64,000 nucleotides of DNA from Patescibacteria group bacterium (GCA_025057905.1 JANWUX010000003.1:1-64000), one strand, 5' to 3'. Numbered from the stretch's first letter, positions 35,244 through 44,515 are shown. Numbers and translations: made by a program. The notes: a model not told the origin generated them from the letters alone.

Positions 35244-36590
35244 ATGACCTCACCTCTCTTGTCTTTTTGGACAGACCTTCTCAGCAAGCTTGAAACTCGC
35301 TTTTTTAACAAAAAATCAGTTTTGTTCTCGATCCTAAAACAAACTAAACTCATTGAATTAAAAGAAGACCAGCTGATCATTGGGTGCAATGGTATTGGTG
35401 TCAAAAAATTCCTTGAGGCAAAAACAAAGGAAATTGAAGAAAAAATCTCTCTTGTTCTAAAAAAAAAGCTTCAAATAGAGTTTATCATTATCACTTCCCC
35501 AAAAAAAACCGCTGTCGGTGTTCCTCTTCTCTCTTTTGAACCGCCTTTAGAAGATATCTTTCTTCGGGCCGGCCTGAACAAAAAGTTTAGTTTTGACAAC
35601 TTTGCCGTCTCCTCGACGAACCAAGTTGCCTATGCTGCCGCTCAAGCAGTTGTCAACAATCTTGGCTCAGCTTATAATCCTCTATTTTTGTATGGTGGCG
35701 TTGGTGTTGGCAAAACCCACCTAGCTCAGGCCATCGGCAGACAAATTCTTGAAAGGGATAGAAAGAAAAAAGTTTTTTTTTGCCCAGGGGAACAGTTTAT
35801 CAACGAATTAATTGAGTCGATTCGGGAAAAAACAACTCAAAAGTTTAGAAAGAAATATCGTTCTCTTGATCTTCTTATTGTTGATGACATTCAATTTCTT
35901 GCTGGCAAAGTTCATGTTCAAGAAGAGTTTTTTCATACCTTTAACTCAATTATCTCTGCTGGTGGTCAGATTGTTCTCACCTCCGACAAACCGCCGGCTC
36001 TTATTAAAAATCTTGAAGATCGACTAAAATCCCGGTTTTCCGGAGGATTAATCATCGACATTCAACCACCTGACTTTGAGCTAAGATCGGCCATTCTCCT
36101 TATTAAGGCTCGGGAAAAAGGAATAAATTTAGATATCGAGGCTTCAAAAATTATTGCCGAAAGAATTAAAGACACACGAGCCCTGGAGGGGACCCTTCTT
36201 TCAATCTATGCCAAGATTCTTGGCAAGAAAGAGGTAATTGATCTTGAGGCGGTTGAGGAGTTTTTTTCTTCAATCACTGACCAGGAGAAACAAAAAAAAG
36301 ATACCCCTTCGCAAATAATCAAAGCTGTTGCCAATTACTATAATCTCAAAGTCTCTCAATTGAAAGGCCCTCAACGGAAAGAAAATCTGGCTTTGGCTAG
36401 GCAGGTGGCGATGTACCTTCTGAGAAAAAGACTCGGTCTGAAACTAATTGAGGTTGCCTTTGAGCTTAAAAGAAAGGATCATACCACTGTTCTTCATGCC
36501 GAAGAAAAAATCACTAAAATGATCATGAAAAATCCTGGGTTCAAGAAAGAGATCGATGAAATAATCAATTCTCTTGAGTCATTAACTTAA
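35244..36590 (+). CDS. dnaA: Chromosomal replication initiator DnaA
   Basis: Initiator ATPase that opens oriC. 448 aa: N-terminal domain I (1-90), short linker, AAA+ domain with Walker A GGVGVGKTH, Walker B LLIVDDIQFL and sensor SRFSGG, and C-terminal domain IV with the signature KRKDHTTVLHA for box recognition. Translation starts right after the twin DnaA boxes. The 111-bp gap before dnaN holds only a weak box-like GTTTCCACA. Confidence 0.97.
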   Translation: MTSPLLSFWTDLLSKLETRFFNKKSVLFSILKQTKLIELKEDQLIIGCNGIGVKKFLEAKTKEIEEKISLVLKKKLQIEFIIITSPKKTAVGVPLLSFEPPLEDIFLRAGLNKKFSFDNFAVSSTNQVAYAAAQAVVNNLGSAYNPLFLYGGVGVGKTHLAQAIGRQILERDRKKKVFFCPGEQFINELIESIREKTTQKFRKKYRSLDLLIVDDIQFLAGKVHVQEEFFHTFNSIISAGGQIVLTSDKPPALIKNLEDRLKSRFSGGLIIDIQPPDFELRSAILLIKAREKGINLDIEASKIIAERIKDTRALEGTLLSIYAKILGKKEVIDLEAVEEFFSSITDQEKQKKDTPSQIIKAVANYYNLKVSQLKGPQRKENLALARQVAMYLLRKRLGLKLIEVAFELKRKDHTTVLHAEEKITKMIMKNPGFKKEIDEIINSLESLT

Positions 36591-36701
36591 TATCAACAGA
36601 GTTTCCACAGTTAATGTTGGCTTTTTTCTTTGTCTTGAAAATCTTCGGTGATTCTTATACACTAATACACAATCTCTAATATTACTATTAATAAGAACAA
36701 A

Positions 36702-37805
36702 ATGATCGTTAATAAGGAAGTTTTTTTAGAGAAACTCGCTTGTGCTTCCAGGTTTATCTCTCAAAGGTTTTCAGCCAACGTTCCTCTTCAAGGAGTTTAT
36801 CTCAAAAAACAAAAAAACAAGCTTTTTTTCTATTCAACAAACCTCAGTTTTTACTTTAAATCAGAGATCTCAGTAAAAACGAGCGATAAAGAGAAAGATT
36901 TTTCTCTGGTGATTGACTCGAAAAAAATCACCGAGTTTTTATCTCTTCTTCCTTCTCAGGAAATCGAAGTTTTTCTTCAGGAAAAAAGTCTGGCTATATA
37001 CTCCAAGAGCCATCAAGGAGAGTTTTCAATGACGCAAACTGATGACTTCCCGACTATAAAAATTGATCAATATCTAGAAAAGAAAAAAATAGACCTAAAA
37101 AAACTATCAGAGATCTCCCCTCTAATTTACTTTGCGGCTTCAACTGACGAATCTCGGCCGATTCTAACCGGGATTCACTTTGACACACTTGATGAAGTGA
37201 CTAATTTGGTGGCCACTGACGGCTTTCGATTGTCGCTTTATGCTCTTGAGGAGAGACTGCCTTTTTCTTCAGTCGTTATCCCCGCTTTTTTCATTAATGA
37301 AATCATAAGAATCGGCAAAAACTTGAAAGATATTGATCTTTACTTTAATGATAAGGAAAAAATTTTTACTTTTGTTCTTGATGAGACTGAAATATCAACA
37401 AGAGTCATAGAGGGAGATTATCCCCCCTACGAGAGAGTTATCCCGAAAGAAAAAACTACTGAGGTTGTTGTCGAGCGAGAGGATTTGTTAAGGAACATTA
37501 AACTTGCCTCAATTTTTGCCCGAGATTTCTCTAATGTGGTTTTGCTTGAAATAGAAAAAAATCTCATAAGAGTTACGCCGAAGACAAGCGATCAAACAAA
37601 AAGTGTCGGCACCCTTGAGGCAAGAGTTGAAGGTGAGGCAATTAAGATTGCTTTTAATTCAAAATTCTTGATCGATTTTCTTAATCGAGCCTCTTCAGAA
37701 GAGATAAAGATTGAGTTATTAAGGTCAGACTCACCAACTGTCTTTAAAATGGTTGGTAATGATCGCTTTCTTCACATTATTATGCCGGTAAGGGTTCAAG
37801 ACTAA
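36702..37805 (+). CDS. dnaN: DNA polymerase III beta subunit (sliding clamp)
   Basis: Ring-shaped processivity factor. 367 aa with three clamp domains: ISQRFSANVPLQGVYLK at the start, ESRPILTGIHFD then LVATDGFRLSLY in the middle, EGDYPPYERVIP, and the conserved IIMPVRV C-terminus. Follows dnaA as in most bacterial origin regions. Partner of the Y-family polymerase's clamp-binding motif. Confidence 0.96.
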   Translation: MIVNKEVFLEKLACASRFISQRFSANVPLQGVYLKKQKNKLFFYSTNLSFYFKSEISVKTSDKEKDFSLVIDSKKITEFLSLLPSQEIEVFLQEKSLAIYSKSHQGEFSMTQTDDFPTIKIDQYLEKKKIDLKKLSEISPLIYFAASTDESRPILTGIHFDTLDEVTNLVATDGFRLSLYALEERLPFSSVVIPAFFINEIIRIGKNLKDIDLYFNDKEKIFTFVLDETEISTRVIEGDYPPYERVIPKEKTTEVVVEREDLLRNIKLASIFARDFSNVVLLEIEKNLIRVTPKTSDQTKSVGTLEARVEGEAIKIAFNSKFLIDFLNRASSEEIKIELLRSDSPTVFKMVGNDRFLHIIMPVRVQD

Positions 37806-37814
37806 GGATAAATA

Positions 37815-38486
37815 ATGGAGATTTTTGTTCTTGATACGAATATCTTTTTTAACTTCCAACCAGGGATAGGTCTTGGCCAAAACACCAGCGAGCTTTTAGA
37901 GAAACTTGTTTTGATGATCAAACCTTTAAAAAGCAATCGATTGGCAAGTTTTTATATGACACCAAAAATTATTGATGAGTTTTTAAGCTTCTTTAAGGAC
38001 AAAGACGATCAAAAAGCCAAAGACTTTCTTTCCTTGACCGAGGTGGAGTCACCTGATTTAGGGAAGATGTTAGTTAATGGGTTTGTTCTTGAGCGAATTT
38101 TTGAGGAGGTAAGGCAGCGAGCTTATCGAGGATTAAACATCGCTGAAGAAGAGATCGTCGCTGTAGCTAAAGAATTTCAGGAGAAAAAGATAGATAATCA
38201 GAAAGATTTTCAAATAGCTATCGGCAAATTTATTAGAAATTTTCGGGATAGATACCGAAAAACCACTCGTCAGGGTTTTATTGACAGTTTGGCTGATTTT
38301 GAGGCAGTTGCTCTGGCTAAGCAAAAAGAGGGTTTTTTGGTTTCAACCGACGAAGGTGTTATTAAGTGGGCCCGGATTTTTGGGGTGAAAGAGATGCTTC
38401 CTTCAGTTTTTTCAAAACGTCTTGAGTGGCTTCTTCAGTCTCATCTGGGACAAGCTGGGAGAGAAAACCAATCAACTTTTCAGTAA
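37815..38486 (+). CDS. RNA-ligase-partner PIN-domain protein
   Basis: 223 aa. PIN-like acidic residues are seen in FVLDTNIFFNF near the start and VSTDEGVIKWA near the end. The intervening SFYMTPKIIDEFL, FEEVRQRAYRGLNIAEEEI and FRDRYRKTTRQGFIDSLADF match the 'RNA ligase partner' family, known mostly from archaea and scattered bacteria (matched from memory). Likely an RNase or RNA-binding partner. Its usual ligase partner is not adjacent; rtcB is 36 kb away. The last ~41 codons overlap the convergent membrane protein gene. Confidence 0.72.
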   Translation: MEIFVLDTNIFFNFQPGIGLGQNTSELLEKLVLMIKPLKSNRLASFYMTPKIIDEFLSFFKDKDDQKAKDFLSLTEVESPDLGKMLVNGFVLERIFEEVRQRAYRGLNIAEEEIVAVAKEFQEKKIDNQKDFQIAIGKFIRNFRDRYRKTTRQGFIDSLADFEAVALAKQKEGFLVSTDEGVIKWARIFGVKEMLPSVFSKRLEWLLQSHLGQAGRENQSTFQ

Positions 38487-38925
38487 ATGTTTTTGTTGGT
38501 TTTTCTTGATAAAAAAGATACTGACTGAGGATCTCGATTAACTTATTTTTTATTGATTCCGTCGGAACAACTAGATAAAGCCGGTAAAAAAAAGGTGGCC
38601 GACTAACAATAGTGAGAACATAAAAGCCAAATCTTTTTTCAAAGTAAAAACAAGAAAGATTTTCCCACCGAGCAACGATTCCCGCTGTCTCAATACCAAA
38701 AACAGTGATCTTATTTTCTATCTCCGGTGGTGGGCTGGTGATGAGAACGTAAAAAAGAAACATCAGGGTCCAGATAACAATGATGATCACTTTGTCGTTA
38801 AAGAAGAAAAAAATTGACGAGAGCAAAAAGCCAACGCCAAAATAAAACCTCAAGATCAGCTTCGACCTTTTTCGATAAGGTCGAAGAGGCGCCCGCCAGG
38901 AAAAGATTAACTGCGGATTTTCCAT
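38362..38925 (-). CDS. Two-helix membrane protein, PH-like
   Basis: 187 aa. Two adjacent membrane helices (about 25-42 and 45-64) are followed by a domain with IENKITVFGIETAGIVARWE and FGFYVLTIVSRPPFF. This strand pattern resembles bacterial PH-like domains. The C-terminal tail is helical and charged. It overlaps the end of the PIN gene by 125 bp on the opposite strand. Function unknown. Confidence 0.6.
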   Translation of the reverse strand: MENPQLIFSWRAPLRPYRKRSKLILRFYFGVGFLLSSIFFFFNDKVIIIVIWTLMFLFYVLITSPPPEIENKITVFGIETAGIVARWENLSCFYFEKRFGFYVLTIVSRPPFFYRLYLVVPTESIKNKLIEILSQYLFYQEKPTKTFTEKLIGFLSQLVPDETEEATQDVLKKLKEASLSPQKSGPT

Positions 38926-39010
38926 AAATAATCGACTCTTTTAAAGTTAATTTTATCTTGATGAAGTATTGCTTGCAATAGCACTCTTTTAATGTTATAA
39001 TATTTACTAT

Positions 39011-39358
39011 ATGGATAATTTTAATCGGATTGTTTCGTTTGTTTTGGGACTGGTGGTTGTCGTGGTTTTTTTTGCTGTGGTTACCGGCAGGATTGACCTT
39101 CGACGTTATTTTTCTAATCCAAATCGCCAGTCTCAGGGAAGACAAGTGATCTCTCCAACTCCTTCTCTTGAACCAAAAAGATTATCAGTAAGCTCTGAAA
39201 CTGTGGTTTCGCCGTCGCCAGAAGAACCGGTTCAGACCCTGAGGTTTACCACTACTCCTCAGACAATACCCGCCGCTGGCCTACCAAGCTTTTTTATTCC
39301 TGTTTTGTTTGGTTTAGGAATGATAGGGCTTTCCTTAAAAAAAATTGATAAAAGCTGA
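39011..39358 (+). CDS. Small bitopic membrane protein with Pro/Ser linker
   Basis: 115 aa. N-terminal membrane helix (about 7-25), a Pro/Ser/Thr-rich linker, then PAAGLPSFFIPVLFGLGMIG as a second hydrophobic segment with a basic tail. The end resembles a degenerate sorting-signal layout but lacks LPxTG. Divergent from the gene at 38.9 kb. Function unknown. Confidence 0.6.
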   Translation: MDNFNRIVSFVLGLVVVVVFFAVVTGRIDLRRYFSNPNRQSQGRQVISPTPSLEPKRLSVSSETVVSPSPEEPVQTLRFTTTPQTIPAAGLPSFFIPVLFGLGMIGLSLKKIDKS

Positions 39359-39376
39359 TAAAGATAAATTTCTTAT

Positions 39377-39961
39377 TCACCCTCGTGGAAGACCAAGAAA
39401 ATTCTGGCTGATCAAATTGAAAATAAAGAGACTAAGCAGAGTAAAAATTAGACCGATGATTGAGCCACTGATAACTCTTTTGCCGTAGTTGACTCTTTCG
39501 GGATTCGCGGCCGAGGTCATTAAGACGAATACCCCATAAAGGAGATACAAGAAGGAGACGCCGCCAACAAGCGAGAAGATAACATTGAGGATAAACTGAA
39601 CCACACCAGCAACACCGCTTTGTTCCCGAAATAAGCCAGTGTTGCCAATGCAACCTAAGAGAGTATACTGGCGACCAGGAACGGGCGTTGGTGGAAGATT
39701 GGTAGTTGGATTAATTCTTAAGGTGTCTTTTGAATCGGGATTGTCGCTGGCGTTAGGATAGAGGCAATTTTTGCAATTGAGCCAGTTGTCAGGGGGAGGA
39801 TTGGGCTGACAGTAGCCACAGAGATCACAAGTGGCGTATCTTTCTTGTGATTGAGAGTGGATTTGATCTTTGGTCAAAAACAAAAAATAAAAAAAAATTA
39901 TCAGGCTTACCAATAGAGCATGCCTCAGGAAGTTTTTTTTCATAAAAGAATGATATATCAT
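39377..39961 (-). CDS. Pilin-like type IV secretion membrane protein, Cys-rich N-terminus
   Basis: 194 aa, or 188 from the ATG at 39943 (MKKNFLRHALL), which fits a signal peptide better. After the signal, a CDLCGYCQPNPP then CKNCLYP segment supplies paired cysteines. The C-terminal half has two membrane helices separated by a short loop (TSAANPERVNYGKR), the layout of TrbC/VirB2-like pilins. Two similar two-helix genes are at 44.8 and 45.3 kb; all share an NPERV/NKESI-type loop with basic residues. Confidence 0.68.
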   Translation of the reverse strand: MIYHSFMKKNFLRHALLVSLIIFFYFLFLTKDQIHSQSQERYATCDLCGYCQPNPPPDNWLNCKNCLYPNASDNPDSKDTLRINPTTNLPPTPVPGRQYTLLGCIGNTGLFREQSGVAGVVQFILNVIFSLVGGVSFLYLLYGVFVLMTSAANPERVNYGKRVISGSIIGLIFTLLSLFIFNLISQNFLGLPRG

Positions 39962-40009
39962 TTTTCTTCATCACTTCAACGAAAGAGTAAGTTTGCTTAT
40001 AATTTTTTG

Positions 40010-41692
40010 ATGAGAAAGCTGGTTTTAATCTTGCTTTTTTTATGGTGGGTGGTTTTGATCTCTCCAAAAATTGTCTGGGCCGATGAGCTCGAGCAGGTCA
40101 CTAAAGAGCTTGAGGCTCTAAAAAAAGACTTAAGAGATAAAGAAAAAGACCACCAAAGACTTAGTCAAAAGCTAGAGGAGATAAAAAGAAGGGTGATTAA
40201 TCTTGAGGTTCAGATCGAAAAAAAAGAGTTTGAAACAAAAAAAAGCGAACAAGCCCTTTTCTTCCAACGTAAGCTTCTTGATCAAAGAGCTGCTTCGGTT
40301 TACAAAAAGATAAATCAACAAGATGACTTTCTAATCGAGGTTTTTTTTAATGAGGATTTTTATTATTCGCTAACAAATTTTTTCTATCAAAAGCGAGTCG
40401 TCAATCAAGACAAAGAGATGATTGTCAAAATTGTTCTTTATATAAAAAATCTTCAAGAGATTAAAAAAAAACTTATGCAAGAAAGAAATCAACTTGCCAA
40501 GATAAAAAGAGAGATCAACGACCAGACGATGTTTTTGACCCACCAAATCTCTCAGACGAAGATAAGAATTGCCCAGTTAACGGCCAAACAACAAGAGTTG
40601 ATTGCCAAAAAATTTGCGAGTATCTATATTCCTCGGTCAGCCAGCATTTCTTATAGTTGTCAACCAGATTATGATCATCGAATCGGAAGCATTCGTGAGG
40701 CTGGCTTTACGCCAAAATTTGGCTTTTTTACCTTCGGAGTCCCGAATCGAGTCGGTATGAATCAATGGGGAGCTTATGGAAGAGCCAAAGCTGGCCAAAA
40801 TGAAGAAGAAATCTTGAGATCTTACTATAATTTCGACAGTCTAGAAACAATTGATACTAACTTAAAAATTAAAGTTGACGGCTACGGTGATTATCTTCTT
40901 GAAGATTATCTTAAAAGAATTTATGAGGTGCCCAATAGTTGGGCCATTGATGGCTTCTCAGCCCTAAAAGCTCAAGCAATTGCCGCCCGATCTTACGTCG
41001 TCGCTTTTACTGAAAATGGCCAAAGATCAATCTGTCCAACAGAGTATTGTCAGGTTTTTAGGCCGGAGCCAAAGGGCGGTCCATGGGAACAGGCTGTGAA
41101 TGAGACAGCGGGTAAGGTGATGAAAAAAGACGATCGAGTAATCAAGGCATGGTATTCGTCCACTCATGGAGGATATATTTTTTCATCAGCAGAGATTGGC
41201 TGGAACAGCACTTCCTGGACAAAAAACGCCAGAGATACAGTCAGAGAAATCACCAGTTTTGCCGATCTTTTTCTTTTTGCTTTTGATCGTGAATCGCCGA
41301 TTTTTTACTGCAACTGGGGACAGAGAGCTCAGTATAACAACACCGCTTGGTTGAAAAGCGAGGAAGTAGCGGATATCGTTAATGTTTTACTTTTGGCAAA
41401 AACCGAGCCATCGGTGTCTCGGTATCTTTATCAAGTTGATGCTGGAGGCGAGGTTTGGAATGAGGAAAAGGTTAAAGAAGAGTTAAGAAAAAGAGGTATT
41501 AGTCCGTTCACCAACATTAATCAGGTCAGTGTCAAAGCTGATTTTAACCTCGGGCGAACCACTGCTATTAGTCTGTCAGGAGATGGTGGATTGGTGACTT
41601 TTGATGGGAAAGAGTTTCGCGACTGGTTCAATGCCCGGGCGCCAGCAAATATTCAGATTCGAGGTCCGCTCTACAATGTTGAGATAAAATAA
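40010..41692 (+). CDS. Secreted coiled-coil SpoIID/LytB-domain protein
   Basis: About 560 aa from the ATG at 40010, chosen because it opens a clean signal peptide (RKLVLILLFLWWVVLI, cut after WADE-type site); an upstream in-frame ATG at 39920 overlaps the divergent pilin gene. Residues 20-200 form a long coiled coil like peptidoglycan-hydrolase activators. The SpoIID domain follows, with YEVPNSWAIDGFSALKAQAI (catalytic Glu region), AARSYVV, TEYCQVF and WYSSTHGGYIF. SpoIID enzymes cleave denuded glycan strands. Likely acts in cell-wall remodelling. Confidence 0.85.
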   Translation: MRKLVLILLFLWWVVLISPKIVWADELEQVTKELEALKKDLRDKEKDHQRLSQKLEEIKRRVINLEVQIEKKEFETKKSEQALFFQRKLLDQRAASVYKKINQQDDFLIEVFFNEDFYYSLTNFFYQKRVVNQDKEMIVKIVLYIKNLQEIKKKLMQERNQLAKIKREINDQTMFLTHQISQTKIRIAQLTAKQQELIAKKFASIYIPRSASISYSCQPDYDHRIGSIREAGFTPKFGFFTFGVPNRVGMNQWGAYGRAKAGQNEEEILRSYYNFDSLETIDTNLKIKVDGYGDYLLEDYLKRIYEVPNSWAIDGFSALKAQAIAARSYVVAFTENGQRSICPTEYCQVFRPEPKGGPWEQAVNETAGKVMKKDDRVIKAWYSSTHGGYIFSSAEIGWNSTSWTKNARDTVREITSFADLFLFAFDRESPIFYCNWGQRAQYNNTAWLKSEEVADIVNVLLLAKTEPSVSRYLYQVDAGGEVWNEEKVKEELRKRGISPFTNINQVSVKADFNLGRTTAISLSGDGGLVTFDGKEFRDWFNARAPANIQIRGPLYNVEIK

Positions 41693-41693
41693 C

Positions 41694-42272
41694 TTAGAAA
41701 GGTAGAGTGAGAGGAGTTTCTGTCGTTTTGACTTCTTCAAGGTATTTTTTCCAACTGACTTTGATCGGCGTTTTTCTGGAGATATCGAAGTAATAAACCA
41801 TGCCATTGATCACGCCGTAGTCAAAAAGCTGCTTTGTCAAGATAACATCTTCCTGGCAGTACTTTTTAAGTTGATCAATTTTTCCTTCCCGGAAATAGTT
41901 AATCGCTTCCATCCCCGAGCTGGATTTTTTTTTATTCAACGTGGCAAAGGCCAGTTCGTTTAGAGAAATTCTTTTGCCAATTTTTGCTTTTATATCTTCA
42001 AGAAGATCAAGAACCTTTAAATTTTTTATCTCGCCAGGATAGTAAGGTTTTAAAACCTCAAGGTCAAAATTGAGAACGTTAAAGCCGATGATCAAGGATG
42101 CCTTCTCAATTAGGGGAAAAAGCCGATAAATTTCTCTTTCTTCAAAAACTAAGGTTGAGTTGTCAGCATAGTTAAAAACAGCGACAACACTTATCTCAAG
42201 TTTTCTTGGATCAGAAAATTCCCGAAAGGAAAACTTTGTTTCTAAATCCATCACTAAAGGAAAGCTTTTCAT
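41694..42272 (-). CDS. RNase H-like 3'-5' exonuclease (DEDD family)
   Basis: 192 aa. The DEDD acidic residues are seen in FPLVMDLETK (Asp and Glu), GFNVLNFDL (Asp) and KKYCQEDVILTKQLF (last Asp), the arrangement of the YprB/RNase_H_2-type predicted exonucleases. No helicase domain is attached. It starts one base into the stop of the upstream gene (TGATG overlap), so the two form an operon. Confidence 0.75.
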   Translation of the reverse strand: MKSFPLVMDLETKFSFREFSDPRKLEISVVAVFNYADNSTLVFEEREIYRLFPLIEKASLIIGFNVLNFDLEVLKPYYPGEIKNLKVLDLLEDIKAKIGKRISLNELAFATLNKKKSSSGMEAINYFREGKIDQLKKYCQEDVILTKQLFDYGVINGMVYYFDISRKTPIKVSWKKYLEEVKTTETPLTLPF

Positions 42273-42679
42273 CAGTTTTTTGGCTTGATTACTTTATAAA
42301 TCTCGATTTCAAGCCAAGTAGCTGAATCTTCCTGACTTTCTTTTTCTTTAGTAAAAGAGATTTGAGAACTGTGGTTTTGATAGTAGGAGTTATAGATCTG
42401 AGTGAACAGATTTACAAACTTCTCTCTCTCTTTTTCTGATTTTAATTGATTGATTTTGGAGTAAAAAAACTCCTCTAGTTTGCCAATCCCCCAAATCATC
42501 TCGATCAGGTTTTTATCAAGAAAATCAAGATCAGCTAACTGACCGTTGATTGGCTTTAAGGTAAGGTTCATCATCTTTAGCTGGTCAAACATCTCTTCGT
42601 AGGATGGCTTTTTTTTAAGTTTTTTTTGGAGGCTTAAAAGATCATCAATTAAAGAGAAATCGGTTTTTTTTGCTTTCAT
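42272..42679 (-). CDS. Hypothetical helical protein, operon partner of the exonuclease
   Basis: 135 aa, mostly helical and charged, with no recognised domain, signal peptide or membrane segment. Stop and start overlap with the exonuclease gene imply joint expression. Divergent from yqeY (20 bp). Confidence 0.6.
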   Translation of the reverse strand: MKAKKTDFSLIDDLLSLQKKLKKKPSYEEMFDQLKMMNLTLKPINGQLADLDFLDKNLIEMIWGIGKLEEFFYSKINQLKSEKEREKFVNLFTQIYNSYYQNHSSQISFTKEKESQEDSATWLEIEIYKVIKPKN

Positions 42680-42699
42680 AAGTATAATTATTTTATTAC

Positions 42700-43143
42700 A
42701 TGATAAAGAAAAAATTACAAGAAAAACAGATTAAGGCGCTAAAAGCAGGTGAAAAGGTTCGATTATCAACGATCAGATACATTCTTTCTCGGATTAAAAA
42801 TGAAGAAATAAAAAAAAGATGCGAATTGAGCGATGACGAAGGAATTTTTATCATCAAAAAGATTATTAAAGAATTAAATGAGTCAATTGAAGTATTCAAG
42901 AAAGGAAAAAGAGATGATCTAGTTGAGCAAGCTAAGGCTCAATTATTGGTTGCTCGTTCTTTTCTTCCACCAGAACTAACGGATGATGAGTTAAGAGAAG
43001 AGATAAAAAAAATTATTGGTGATAATCAAAAGATTCTAGAACAGGATAAAAAAGCGATTATCTCGATCTGTTTTCGTCAGTTAAGATCAAAAGCCGATTC
43101 GCAGAGAATTGTGAAGATTCTAAGAGAGTATGTCGATCTTTAG
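42700..43143 (+). CDS. YqeY/GatB-YqeY domain protein
   Basis: 147 aa. KALKAGEKVRLSTIRYILSR and later LPPELTDDELREEI match the YqeY family, related to the C-terminal tRNA-binding domain of the GatB amidotransferase subunit. Free-standing YqeY proteins have no settled function. The 3' end overlaps the next gene by 14 bp. Confidence 0.87.
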   Translation: MIKKKLQEKQIKALKAGEKVRLSTIRYILSRIKNEEIKKRCELSDDEGIFIIKKIIKELNESIEVFKKGKRDDLVEQAKAQLLVARSFLPPELTDDELREEIKKIIGDNQKILEQDKKAIISICFRQLRSKADSQRIVKILREYVDL

Positions 43144-43465
43144 AAAAATTGTTTTTTTTGGTGCTTTTGTTTTTTTTCTCCTTTCGCTCATTCCCAATCT
43201 CCTGAATTACAAAAACCACCTGGTTTTTTTTCAAAAAATCAAGGAGGCGTATGAAAAAGAGAAGAAAAAAAACATTGAGCTGAAGACAAAAATTCTTCGC
43301 CAAAAAAGTGTCTACGAGTTAGAGAAAAACATCAGAAATAACCTAAATCTCACCAGGAAAAACGAGATGGTTGTTCTTTTGCCCCCCTTAAAAATCTCGC
43401 CTTCTCCAACACCGACTCCTTTCTTGTCCAATTGGCAGAAGTGGTTGAAGGTCTTTTGGGAGTAG
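43130..43465 (+). CDS. Septum formation initiator-like protein (DivIC/FtsB type)
   Basis: 111 aa. A short cytoplasmic N-terminus, one membrane helix (about 7-24), a coiled coil (about 30-75) and a Pro-rich tail, with VYELEKNIRNNLNLTRKNEM matching the typical 'ExxARxxLxxxxxGE' region of DivIC/FtsB. Probably a divisome linker. Overlaps yqeY. Confidence 0.72.
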   Translation: MSIFRKIVFFGAFVFFLLSLIPNLLNYKNHLVFFQKIKEAYEKEKKKNIELKTKILRQKSVYELEKNIRNNLNLTRKNEMVVLLPPLKISPSPTPTPFLSNWQKWLKVFWE

Positions 43466-43471
43466 TTTTTT

Positions 43472-43544
43472 TGGTTACGGGGCCGGGAGTTGAACCCGGT
43501 CTAGGAGATTATGAGCCTCCTGTGCAACCGTACACTACCCCGTA
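43472..43544 (-). tRNA. tRNA-Met (CAT)
   Basis: From 43544 on the minus strand, TACGGGG pairs with CCCCGTA. The anticodon loop CTCATAA has anticodon CAT, with a 5-bp GGAGG/TCTCC stem. The T-arm is CCGGGTTCAACTCCCGG, and the D-loop is short. ACCA is encoded at the 3' end, unlike the other two tRNAs here. The first pair is T-A and the anticodon stem lacks three G-C pairs, so it is not the initiator. A lysidine-modified Ile tRNA cannot be excluded. Confidence 0.88.
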
Positions 43545-43570
43545 ATATTTCTATATTATAATACTTTACG

Positions 43571-44515
43571 ATGAAAAATACGATGAAAAATTGCTATCTT
43601 TCTTTGATTGTTCCGGTTTATAACGAAGACAGAAACATTGAGATATTCCTTCAGCGAGCTCTAAAGATAATTAAAAAGTACGACTACGAGATAATCTTCA
43701 TCAACGACGGTTCAACTGATCGCTCAGAAGAGATAATTAAAAGCCATTGTCAAAAGAACGAAAGAATAAAGCTCATTTCCTTTACCAGAAATTTTGGTCA
43801 TCAAATGGCTCTCTTTGCTGGTTATCAGTTTGCCCAGGGACAGGCGATTGTTTCTATTGATGCTGACCTTCAAGATCCGCCTGAGTTAATTGAGGCAATG
43901 ATTGATCGATGGCAAGCGGGAGCAAAAATTATCTATGCTAAAAGACAAGAGCGTCAAGGCGAGACTTTTTTCAAGCTGGTGACAGCAAAACTTTTCTATT
44001 GGCTAATAAACTTCCTCTCTGAGACATCTATTCCTGAAGATGTGGGTGATTTTCGGCTGGTTGATCGAGGGGTTGTTGAGTATTTAAAAAACTTGTCCGA
44101 GAAACCTGAGTTTTTGCGCGGTCTGGTTTCTTGGCCGGGTTTTAAGATCGACTTTGTTTATTTTAAAAGAGATAAGCGCCACTTCGGGAAAACTGGCTAC
44201 ACTCTTGGGAAAATGATCAATCTGGCTCTTAACGGAATAATCGCCTTCTCTACCAAACCGCTTCGTTTATCGACTTTATTAGGTTTTTTTGTCTCTTTGT
44301 TTGCCATCTTTATTGTTGTTTTTAAATCAGTTCAACACTTTGTTTTTGGTCAGGGAGTCTGGCTTCCGGGTTGGGCATCTTTGTTTTTTTCGATTGTTTT
44401 TTTAGGTGGCGTCCAGTTAATTATGATTGGGCTGCTGGGCGAATACATCGCTCGGATTTACAAAGAAGTTCAAAGACGACCAAATTACATCATTAAGGAG
44501 ATGGTCAATTGTTAG
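43571..44515 (+). CDS. Family 2 glycosyltransferase, DPM1/GtrB-like
   Basis: 314 aa. GT-A domain with LIVPVYNEDRNI, FINDGSTDRSEEI, SIDADLQDPPELI (DxD-like metal site) and EDVGDFRLVDR, then two C-terminal membrane helices (about 235-258 and 270-295). This is the layout of polyprenyl-phosphate glycosyltransferases that load a sugar onto a lipid carrier. TATAAT lies just upstream (about 43555). RBS and stop of this gene serve the small ORF that follows. Confidence 0.9.
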   Translation: MKNTMKNCYLSLIVPVYNEDRNIEIFLQRALKIIKKYDYEIIFINDGSTDRSEEIIKSHCQKNERIKLISFTRNFGHQMALFAGYQFAQGQAIVSIDADLQDPPELIEAMIDRWQAGAKIIYAKRQERQGETFFKLVTAKLFYWLINFLSETSIPEDVGDFRLVDRGVVEYLKNLSEKPEFLRGLVSWPGFKIDFVYFKRDKRHFGKTGYTLGKMINLALNGIIAFSTKPLRLSTLLGFFVSLFAIFIVVFKSVQHFVFGQGVWLPGWASLFFSIVFLGGVQLIMIGLLGEYIARIYKEVQRRPNYIIKEMVNC

